Assembly (NCBI GenBank): GCA_017889705.1
Contig: JAGGAB010000042.1
Span: forward strand, 1-64,000
Source of the DNA: Bacillota bacterium
Lineage (GTDB): Bacteria; Bacillota; Negativicutes; Sporomusales; Sporomusaceae
Reading direction: 5' to 3'
DNA length: 64,000 nt
The translations under genes were made by a program, and so were the position numbers. The notes beneath the pieces are model-generated. The model ran no database searches. It had not been told where the DNA came from and worked only from the letters and a program-made list of their open reading frames with translations. How positions within the stretch are numbered: position 1 is the stretch's first letter; every line of letters begins with the position of its first letter. Shown here piece by piece: positions 1 through 7,800 of this stretch.

Positions 1-128
1 GATGAAGAGCCAGCACTTGCCGCATGGCCTGTTCCAGATTGTGAAAGCGCTAATCCAAAGACTCCCAGAAAGAATACAGCAGCTATTACAACTGCAACCA
101 TTTTTGCAACTTTTTTGTTTTTAAACAA
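1..128 (-). CDS. Probable OmpH/Skp-like periplasmic protein, N-terminus only (cut by left edge)
   Basis: A minus-strand reading frame opens at a TTG (126-128) preceded by AAGGGG five bases upstream and stays open to the window edge. The 42 visible residues begin MFKNKKVAKMVAVV, then a hydrophobic stretch and a small-residue segment (GHAASAGSS), a classic Sec signal peptide. The position downstream of bamA fits an OmpH/Skp periplasmic chaperone, the usual neighbour in diderm Firmicutes, but no mature-domain sequence is visible, so the identity is inference. An ATG at residue 10 is a weaker alternative start. Confidence 0.55.
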   Translation of the reverse strand, partial: MFKNKKVAKMVAVVIAAVFFLGVFGLALSQSGTGHAASAGSS

Positions 129-211
129 TTTTTCCCCTTCTTTCCGCCACTCGGCAATATAAATTCTCCTCCACTTACCAATTATAACAGGCCCTACCGT
201 ATTCAGCAAGC

Positions 212-361
212 CTACAAATTGGCTATTAGCCTGAGCCAGTTCTCTTTTTCGGTAATAACATACTCAGCGCTCAGGAACTCATGGAGCTTATATCGTACCC
301 CAAACTCATAGTAATCGTTCTTAGGTGTATCTTCCATACGCAGCCCGATGTCCCCAGCCGG
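212..361 (-). pseudogene. Out-of-frame continuation of the preceding gene (49 codons)
   Basis: Reading CCG at 359-361 directly after the GAA codon at 363-365 gives a 49-codon open frame ending at TAG 212-214. It encodes alternating polar and aromatic strands (DIGLRMED, YYEFGVRYKL, FLSAEYVITE, NWLRLIANL) like the last strands of an outer-membrane barrel, and resembles the C-terminus of the MlaD protein in this window. Either the sequence has a one-base insertion error or the gene is mutated. Programmed frameshifting is possible but I see no stimulatory signal. Confidence 0.65.
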
Positions 362-1421
362 GTTCAAATTCCCAGTCTAAATTATCGGGCATAAATTTTA
401 CTTCCAGGAAAATTTCATCCCGGCGGTTTGTAAACTTGCCGACGTGAAGCTTGGTAGTTGTATTATCGTCCTCCCGCCCCATATCAAGACTGCCTTCTAA
501 GACCACCCGGTACTTGGAAGTTTCAGCGTTTATTGTTATTTCGGTGTCAACACCCGGGGTAATCATAGGCGTTAGCTTTAACTCATATTGCTTAGCTACC
601 GGGTGGCTAGCTGCCGCATTTTGTATCTCTGCAGAAAAAAAGGCTTTATGTCGTTCAACAAAGGCTACCGGCAAACCGCGCAACATTTCCGCTGTTTCGC
701 GGACAGGCCGCTTTGCCTCAGCCAGCAGGATATTGGGAATGGTCCTGGAGCGCAGGGAGACCTCCACATTATTAATAATTGGCCCTGTGGGAATAAGCGA
801 AAGTTTGATGCTAGTGTGCTGCCCGGCGGCAATTTCAAGATTGCTGCGAAATTCCGGTAGCTGATTTGCCAGCAGTTCGCGGATAACACTCTTGGATATT
901 CCGCCGGCCCATTCAACTGAGTCTACAGGCAAACCAATAAGGACATCGGCAACCTGCTCTTCAACTTTACCCATATCGTTTTTAATTAATTTTATGACAT
1001 TAGGCGACAAGCCACCCATGTCAATTTCCAGGGAAACATCACGTACCACATCACCCCAGGGTTTTACCACCACAGAGATACCGGTGCTTGTGCCTGACAT
1101 TAAACTAACTTGTTCGACTGTATAGCCGACAAGAACTCTGTTAAATATATCCCTCACAAGATTTTCATATTTATCTCGATTTGTCTCCACATCAACAATG
1201 GTTCGTCCCACCAGCATCTGTTCACTTACAGTCATAATGCTGGCCTTCATTCGTTTGGCAATGCGTTCAGGCGGCGGCTCCACAGCCGAAACATTCACCA
1301 CGATTTTATCCACAGTCTCATCTGCCGCTAAGCCAGTTGCCGTCCCTAAACAAAGCAATACGACCATAATTTGGAGAACTATTAGTAGCTTACGTGGGTA
1401 TTTTCCGCCAATAACGCCCAC
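321..1421 (-). CDS. Periplasmic tandem-repeat protein with beta-barrel-like C-terminus, apparently frameshifted
   Basis: I do not recognise a named family. Residues 1-32 form a signal peptide. Two similar units of about 95 residues follow (near 85-175 and 175-265): each has a beta-rich part (VVVKPWGD.. and LSLIPTGP..), then a helix and a GLPVxxVE motif (IGLPVDSVEW and RGLPVAFVER); a third, partial unit precedes strands ending at residue 353. They resemble POTRA-like alpha/beta modules. The frame ends GHRAAYGRYT, but one base out of register the protein continues 49 residues to a TAG at 212, giving about 402 aa. The apparent extra base is in the GGG at 360-362. The start is a GTG inside its own GGGAGGTG; the true start is uncertain. 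It follows bamA across a hairpin. Confidence 0.75.
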   Translation of the reverse strand: MGVIGGKYPRKLLIVLQIMVVLLCLGTATGLAADETVDKIVVNVSAVEPPPERIAKRMKASIMTVSEQMLVGRTIVDVETNRDKYENLVRDIFNRVLVGYTVEQVSLMSGTSTGISVVVKPWGDVVRDVSLEIDMGGLSPNVIKLIKNDMGKVEEQVADVLIGLPVDSVEWAGGISKSVIRELLANQLPEFRSNLEIAAGQHTSIKLSLIPTGPIINNVEVSLRSRTIPNILLAEAKRPVRETAEMLRGLPVAFVERHKAFFSAEIQNAAASHPVAKQYELKLTPMITPGVDTEITINAETSKYRVVLEGSLDMGREDDNTTTKLHVGKFTNRRDEIFLEVKFMPDNLDWEFEPGWGHRAAYGRYT

Positions 1422-1433
1422 CTCCCTGTAGTA

Positions 1434-1462
1434 AATGAGTCAGGCCTGCGGCCTGACTCATT
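1434..1462 (-). terminator. Hairpin between bamA and the downstream repeat protein gene
   Basis: A perfect 13-bp stem (AATGAGTCAGGCC and its complement) with a 3-base loop lies directly after the bamA stop. No good T-run follows on the minus strand, so it may only attenuate transcription or protect the bamA mRNA 3' end. Confidence 0.5.
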
Positions 1463-1473
1463 AGTTAACCATG

Positions 1474-3213
1474 TTAGAATTGACCGCCAAAGCTAAAGTG
1501 TGTACGTGCGCCTTCTTCGCCTTTGGCATAATCAATACGCACCGGTCCGATTGGCGTTGTTATCCGAAGACCGACACCAGCACTTGCCTTAAGGTCGTCA
1601 AGCTTGTACCCTTCACCGTTCCAGGCATTACCAATATCAGAGAATACTACACCCTGAATCTGGCTAATAATCGGGAAACGGTATTCAGCAGAAGCAGCAA
1701 GCATTTTTTTGCCTTTGAACTGGTCATCTTCGTAACCACGAAGAGTATCAGAGCCACCGACAGCAAACCTGGCTGCATCTGAAATCTTACCGGTAGCATA
1801 ACCGGCTGTAAGACGAGTAGCAATTACATGGTTAGCATCGATTTTGAAATATTTACGACCTTCAACTGTATATTTGTCGAAATCAAACTCGCCACCTAAG
1901 CCCTTGCCGGCAAACTCGGCTGACAATGAATAACGAACACCCTCAGTCGGCGCATAAACGTTATCGCGTGAGTCAAATACCCGGGTCAAGGTAACGCTAC
2001 GAGTCAAGCCAAAGTTATCTTCGAGATATTGATTATGCTCTGCAGTTCCGTCCAGATAGTTTATATCACCTTCTACATATTCTTCATAAGTGTCTCTGCG
2101 GTTTTTAAAGGTGATGTAATTATGAATATATTCGCCTTCTGGGCGACCCAGAGTAACTTCAAAACCTTTACGGTTTCTATCATAAGTTGTTTTCTCATCA
2201 TCAGTGCCATCATAGTAATCGGTATGCTCATTTGTCAGGTCATAAAAGCTGAAGCTTAGTGAGGTTTGTTTACTGTCAAGCCAGGGACGCGTATAGCTTA
2301 TTTCATAGTTTTTATCACTGGCACCGCCAAATTCCCATTGTAATTTGACTTTGTCACCAGTACCCCGGTAGTTGTTGTCGCCAATCCCGATAATACCTAC
2401 CATACCGTCTGACTTACTATAGCCGCCGCCAATAGTAAAGGTACCGGTTTTTTGTTCAACAACACTGGCTTCCAACACAACAGCATTCGGTTCTTTGCCA
2501 GGATTGAGTTTCATGTTTACATCTTCGAAATAGCCAAGATTGTGGATTTTTTGCATGCTGCGTTTGGCATCCTTTACATTGAAAGGCTCCCCAGGCTTGA
2601 CTTTCATTTCACGGGTAATAACATTGGTTTTGGTTTTTTCATTGCCTTTGACAACAATGTCTTCCAATAACCCCTCATTAATGGTCAAAGTGAGTACCCC
2701 GGCTGGAGTCATAGACACATCACTTACTTTGGCCAAAATATAGCCCTGATCATGATAGTATTGTTCAATTGACCTAACATTACTGTTAAGGGTTCTGGTG
2801 TTTAAAACACCTTCTTTGCCGGTTGTTATCAGCTCTTTAATTTTATCGATAGATACTTTTGTATTGCCTTTAACAATAATGTCGGCTAATTTCGGGTTCT
2901 CCAGAACAGTGTATACTACATTAACACCTTCAGGCACTTCTTGGAAGTTGGCAACAACATCAAAGAAATAACCCAAATCATAGATTGCCTGCATATCTTG
3001 TTTGACTTTATCTGCCGTTAACGTATCACCAGGCATGATTTTCACCACACCTTTAATTGTACTTTCGGCAACCTTATTCATACCGGTTATTGTAATAGCA
3101 GTAACTGTCTTACCTTCCATATCTGCTGCATAAGCAGGCAGAAGCAAACCGGCGGTCATGCTTAGAACAAGCGCGACAACAACAAGCAGTTTGCAGCGTA
3201 GATTGGTATTCAT
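1474..3213 (-). CDS. bamA: BamA, outer-membrane protein assembly factor
   Basis: BamA folds and inserts beta-barrel proteins in the outer membrane. The 579 residues start with a signal peptide (cleavage near AYA-AD, residue 29). Three POTRA domains follow (about 32-108, 109-181, 182-254; each with a G-N-x-K or G-M-N-K start and a LGYF / QGYI segment), then the Omp85 barrel (260-579) with the lid-lock motif as SDTLRGYEDD and a C-terminal Phe (FGGQF). E. coli BamA has five POTRAs; three is a shorter form. GGAGG precedes the ATG. It sits in one run with a sigma factor, tamB and mla genes, the expected outer-membrane biogenesis context. Confidence 0.96.
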   Translation of the reverse strand: MNTNLRCKLLVVVALVLSMTAGLLLPAYAADMEGKTVTAITITGMNKVAESTIKGVVKIMPGDTLTADKVKQDMQAIYDLGYFFDVVANFQEVPEGVNVVYTVLENPKLADIIVKGNTKVSIDKIKELITTGKEGVLNTRTLNSNVRSIEQYYHDQGYILAKVSDVSMTPAGVLTLTINEGLLEDIVVKGNEKTKTNVITREMKVKPGEPFNVKDAKRSMQKIHNLGYFEDVNMKLNPGKEPNAVVLEASVVEQKTGTFTIGGGYSKSDGMVGIIGIGDNNYRGTGDKVKLQWEFGGASDKNYEISYTRPWLDSKQTSLSFSFYDLTNEHTDYYDGTDDEKTTYDRNRKGFEVTLGRPEGEYIHNYITFKNRRDTYEEYVEGDINYLDGTAEHNQYLEDNFGLTRSVTLTRVFDSRDNVYAPTEGVRYSLSAEFAGKGLGGEFDFDKYTVEGRKYFKIDANHVIATRLTAGYATGKISDAARFAVGGSDTLRGYEDDQFKGKKMLAASAEYRFPIISQIQGVVFSDIGNAWNGEGYKLDDLKASAGVGLRITTPIGPVRIDYAKGEEGARTHFSFGGQF

Positions 3214-3231
3214 CCATTACCTCCTTATTTA

Positions 3232-3813
3232 TTATTGACCTCGCAATGATTGTCCGGCTGTGCGAACAAGTTTATTAATCTCATCGGCAGTCAGCGGAAC
3301 TTCACTACTTTGGCCGACATCAGCAGCGGATTTTTTTTGCTTAGTTGATGCCGGAGCCTCATAGGCCGGGGTTACAGTCTGCTGATATACAGCAGGCTCA
3401 ACCTGATTCATCACAGGCTGTCCAGCGGCCGGTGCAGCCGCAGGCAGCGCAGAAGATACAGGCTTAGGAGCAATTGTATCCTGACTTGCTTTCTCAGCAG
3501 AAACTGACTGCTGCTTTTCTGGTATTGGCTGAGCCTGTTGGCGGTTAATCCCCCACCAATAACTGGCGCCGACTCCCACAACAGCTACCGTCACAGCCAA
3601 ACAAAAAGCTATACCATGCTGCAACACAGGGTATTTGTAGCGCCATTGCCGGGAGCGGCTAGCTTCCCTGGCATGGGTGAGCTCAGCCTGAGCTAAAAAC
3701 AAATTAAGCTCGCCGCGAACATCTTTGTCTTTGCCAAAGGCTTGTTCTGCCTCGGAAAGCCATTGCTGCGCTGAGTTCAAATGTCGGTTAACATTTCTTT
3801 TACACTCTGCCAC
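3232..3813 (-). CDS. Single-TM protein with proline/alanine-rich extracytoplasmic region, unknown function
   Basis: I do not recognise this protein. From the GTG at 3811-3813 (with AGGGGTGG just upstream) it has a charged N-terminal helical domain of about 60 residues (RHLNSAQQWLSEAEQAFG, GELNLFLAQAELTHARE), one membrane helix (about residues 70-93) and a long Pro/Ala/Gln-rich tail ending in a short conserved-looking helix (LTADEINKLVRTAGQSLRG). A longer frame to 3879 exists but has no ribosome site. It lies 18 bp upstream of bamA and is probably co-transcribed with it, so an accessory role in outer-membrane assembly or envelope spanning is possible but unproven. Confidence 0.75.
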   Translation of the reverse strand: MAECKRNVNRHLNSAQQWLSEAEQAFGKDKDVRGELNLFLAQAELTHAREASRSRQWRYKYPVLQHGIAFCLAVTVAVVGVGASYWWGINRQQAQPIPEKQQSVSAEKASQDTIAPKPVSSALPAAAPAAGQPVMNQVEPAVYQQTVTPAYEAPASTKQKKSAADVGQSSEVPLTADEINKLVRTAGQSLRGQ

Positions 3814-3879
3814 ATTCACCACCCCTATTATAACACTATTTATATTCCTGTGAAGAGGCCAGATTCTGGTCATTAACAA

Positions 3880-4029
3880 AACGTCAAAAACAGCCGAAAT
3901 TTAAATTTATGTCGGTATTAATCAATATTCCATACACTTTTGACGTATTTGCTATGTTTTTTCAAAAAGCATGTTACTATAAGCAGCAACCCATCATGAT
4001 TATACCATCTCTCGACGTGTTTAACAAAA
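3880..4029. other. Intergenic stretch without a gene
   Basis: AT-rich sequence between the one-TM protein gene and the MITE-like repeat. Any promoter for the bamA-containing group would be expected here, but I could not pick convincing -35/-10 boxes. The short plus-strand frame running through it has no ribosome site or protein-like composition. Confidence 0.5.
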
Positions 4030-4240
4030 CACGCTACCTTAAACTCCCGCGAGGAGTTCAAAATGTCCAGATGCTAGGCGCACCGGAGAAACGAGCAGCG
4101 CCGCGTACTTGCGTACGCAAGCAAACGTTTCGAGGAGCAACGATACCGTCGCCTATGAGACTTCTATCCGCCGATAGGTTGGCAGCATGTTTATTATAAC
4201 AGCATCGCACAGGTGGGCGTTTTCAACTCCTCACGCTACC
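4030..4240. mobile_element. MITE-like repeat with imperfect terminal inverted repeats and a 9-bp flanking direct repeat
   Basis: The arms GAGGAGTTCAAAATGTCCA (from 4050) and, on the other strand, GAGGAGTTGAAAACGCCCA (to 4233) form an imperfect terminal inverted repeat. CACGCTACC occurs at 4030-4038 and again at 4232-4240, like a target-site duplication; the right copy includes the TAG stop of the sigma factor gene. A further hairpin AACTCC-CGCGA-GGAGTT lies at the left end. The interior carries no gene. The sequence is like a short repeat seen between genes in other Firmicutes, but only this copy is in the window. Confidence 0.55.
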
Positions 4241-4874
4241 AGTTGCCCATCAACTTGGACATCATCCCCCGCAACCGCCGTATCCCCTGTTTTTGCAAAC
4301 GATAGATATGTGATAGGCTCACTTCCATGGCATCGGCCAGTTCTTTAGGTTGACAGTCATCAAGGAATACCCCTTGGAGCACTTGCTGCTCTTTGGCCGG
4401 CAAACGATTCAAGGCCGTTTTTAGCTGCTCAACAAGATAGTTTTGTTCAGCCTGAGTTGCTACCTCGGCCTGCGCATCAATTAATAAATCGGCAATGGTC
4501 GCCTGTCCTGCGCCTTGTGTTAACGGGCTGTCAATATGCAGCAAACTACCATCGTCACACTTCAGATGATTAATAATCCGCCCTTTGATGCGATGCACAG
4601 CAAACAGACTGAAAGCAACTCCCCTGGTATAATCATAATTCTCAACTGCTTCAATCAGTCCAACGGTTCCTTCCTGAATGCAGTCCAGCATTGTGGTTTC
4701 AGGAAGATGCCAGCGCATAGCTGTCTTAAAGACCAACGGCTGGTAGCTTTCGATAAGGCAGCGACGGCTTTCCAAATTGCCGTCCGCCTTGTAACTCTGC
4801 CACAGGCGGCGTTCCTCTTCCGGCAGCAAAATCCGTATATGTTTTAGTTCTGCCATATACTGACTGAGAATCAT
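4236..4874 (-). CDS. Sigma-70 family RNA polymerase sigma factor
   Basis: A compact 212-residue sigma factor. Region 2 (about 40-105) contains LVFKTAMRWHLPE, DCIQEGTVGLIEAVENYDY and RGVAFSLFAVHRIKGRI, matching the sigma-70 core- and -10-binding helices. Region 4 (about 160-210) carries LPAKEQQVLQGVFLDD and a helix-turn-helix (QPKELADAMEVSLSHIYRL). Region 1.1 is absent. I prefer the ATG at 4874, spaced five bases from AGGATGG; an ATG at 4883 abuts that ribosome site. It starts 15 bp after tamB ends and is followed by the one-TM protein and bamA, so it may steer envelope genes, but its regulon cannot be read here. Confidence 0.9.
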   Translation of the reverse strand: MILSQYMAELKHIRILLPEEERRLWQSYKADGNLESRRCLIESYQPLVFKTAMRWHLPETTMLDCIQEGTVGLIEAVENYDYTRGVAFSLFAVHRIKGRIINHLKCDDGSLLHIDSPLTQGAGQATIADLLIDAQAEVATQAEQNYLVEQLKTALNRLPAKEQQVLQGVFLDDCQPKELADAMEVSLSHIYRLQKQGIRRLRGMMSKLMGNW

Positions 4875-4889
4875 GGTATCCATCCTTAC

Positions 4890-7800
4890 TTAGAATTTAA
4901 TTCTAGTTTCAATTATAAACAGCCCGTCATTAATCCCACCAAAAGTACCGCCGACAGAAATGCGTTTATTCAAATCATACCGTAAACTCATACTGTTTTT
5001 ATTCTGATCAAGATCCCAGGTATAACTTAGCAGCAGTTTATCGGTCAGATACTTACCTATCTCCAGGTTATAACCCCGAAAGTCGCTGTCAGAATTATCT
5101 TTGCTGGATTTCTGGCTATAAGCATCAAATATTGAAGATTTTACAAAGCGAAACTCATCGACTCCCAGAGCGCTTTGCATCGTATTTTCTATTTCAGCGA
5201 TAAAGCGCATTTGTAAACCGGCATCTAATAAATTGACTAAAGCATCCCGCCCCAGCACACTGTCACTGCCATTGTTTGCCTTAGAAAAATCACCGCCGCG
5301 CAAGGTTAAAATTGACATAATTTCCTGTTGACTCATGGCAGGGTCAGATGTCAACGTTAATTCCATTGCTGTAGCCGGGCCATTAATCGACAAATTGACG
5401 CGTGTTTGCTGCAGTTTGGCACTGGCATTCAGCCTAATGATTGGTATAATCGATTGGCGCTGGACAAATTCGGCGCTGCCACTCTCAATATTGAAACGGT
5501 TTGTCAAATATTTTACCGTTCCTCGTCGGGCTTCGACACGACCGGTGGCTCGCGGTTTTTGCACTGTCCCGGCAAGTTTGATTTTGCCGTCAGCCCGGAA
5601 ATCATAAAGATAGGAATTATACATCCGCACTTTATTGCCGAGAACAATCTCAACATCCAGCCCGGCATCCCAGTCAAATTCTCCGCCTTCAGGTACAACC
5701 GGAATATTGATAGTCGCATCCTCAATATTTAGTTTCCCGGAAAGCAGTGGTTTTCCCTGTTCACTAGTTAATGATACCACACCAGCCAATGGTCCGGCAA
5801 AGTATTTGTGTTTAATTCCCAGGCGGTTCAAATTAAGTGCCAAGTTATAATTATCAAACCCTAGGCCGTTTAAGCGGGCAGATCCGTTTAGAGCAAAGGA
5901 CCCGCCGCCCATCTTTCCGCCAAACTCGTTTACCGTAATTGTATCATCCTGAAACTGAATATCAACCCCAAGATTTTGGATGGGATCATTAAGTTGCTTT
6001 AATTTAATCGTGCCATTCACTACGGTTAAGCGGCCATTCAAGGTAGGCTGGGCTAATGTGCCTCCCACCGTGATTTCACCAGTAGTAGGTCCAGATCCCC
6101 AGGCCACTTCTTTAGTGAGCATTGGCAATATGCGTAGATCTGCATTATCCAGGCGCAGTTTCAAATCCATTCTGTCAGTAATATCAGCCTCTCTGCGCCC
6201 CTGGCTGTTTAGTGCTTTTAAAGGTACAATACCATAGGCGCTGGCCCGATAAGGACCGCGTTCCAAAAAGAGCTGGTTTACGTGAATACTGCCTTGATTA
6301 TAGATAAACAAGCCATAAAGATTATCAAATTCGGCGTTAGCAATACTACCGTTTCGGCTGTCTAACGATACGGCTATATTCGGGTCACTGGTAGCGCCGG
6401 TAGCCTGCACATTGAAACTAAATTTTCCTTTGGTTTCAACCGTTGTATCAAACAACGCCGGTAGAATTCCGGTTTCAATATCGAGACCGCCGACTTCCAT
6501 ATCAATAGCCCCATTTAAATCAGCCTGGCCTTTGGCTACCAAGACCCCTTCCGCCCCTTGACGCCCTTTAAACTGGTTAATGGTGATAACCCGGTTTCTG
6601 AGCTCAGCGTCAATATCAATGTTGTCAAGTGAATAGTTCTTGATTTTGCCGCCGGCAATGGCTCCCCGTAATAATACAATCGGGTTATCGACAGTACCAT
6701 GCAAAGAAATTTCACCGTTAAGGCGGCCGTGAATGCCGCGCTCTGGGACATTCGCAATCGCTAAAATCCCGTCCAGTTCGCCATTTTCCACCTTTAGCAT
6801 CCCGTCAACTTCTTTGGTATTGAGATCAGCCGCACCAGTGAAAGCATAGCGGCCTGTTTCTTGCGAGAAATGCAAATCTGGAATATCCGCATAGCCTCCC
6901 TGATAGTTAAACTGGGCAAAAATATCTTTGATCTCTTGCCCATTGAGCAAGATTGACGTCCCATCAAGCTGTCCGGCCAACCGGGGATTCTCCATTGTCC
7001 CTGTTACCTGCCCGTTAATATTGACTCTGCCGCTTACCGGATAAGGATACTTAACCCTTAATCTGGCAAGTCGTATGTTTTTGGCATCTACGGCAAAGTT
7101 TAGGCTGTTATCAGGCGCCACCGTTCCCGCCAAATGCATAGTAGCTCCCAGTGATACAACATCAAGTTTATGAACAATAAGTGCACCGTCTTTACGCTCA
7201 TAGGTGCCTTCGGCGCGGGCAATAAGCTGACCGTACAAACTGCCTTGCGTTAATTTTATTTTACCCTGCACTACCGGGTTATCTAACGCCCCTGTCAGCA
7301 GCAGTTCATGTTCCACATTGCCTGTCAATGTAAAGTCGGCTTTAAGCAGGCGGGCAATCGTCTCAGCCCTTGCAGCATGAGTAATTACTTTTAGGTTGAG
7401 TTCCGGTTCACTGCCTGTGAGGAGCACAGTGCCGTTAGCAGTATGAGTGGCATTACCATTGGCAAGCAACACCTCTTCCAGCACCACTTGCTGCGAATTA
7501 GCAGTAAGTTTGCCGGCTGCATGACCAAGCACCTGTTCCTTCGCCTTTAATTCAGCAATATCAAAATTAAGAGCAAGTAGCGGAGCTGCCAGTGTCCCGG
7601 TAATTTCACCTTCAAAAGATGTTACTCCGGCAAAATTAATGTCCTTTACGGTAGCATGCGGTATATCCTGCAGTTCTATCCCCTGACCGCTAACCTTTAT
7701 TGCCAGCTGCTCGTCCCGGATTGTGCCGCTGGCAGCAATAACTCCTGTTGGCAAAACACCATTGCAGTATTCAATTACGGTCTGGCCGCCGCTGCGCTCA

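Noticed and set aside
321-400. Programmed ribosomal frameshift at the CCC codon
   Set aside because: No slippery heptamer, stop-adjacent pause codon or strong downstream structure; a mutation or sequencing error is simpler.
3909-4199. A 96-codon plus-strand frame in the gap before the sigma factor gene
   Set aside because: Runs through the MITE-like repeat, with no ribosome site and unlikely composition.
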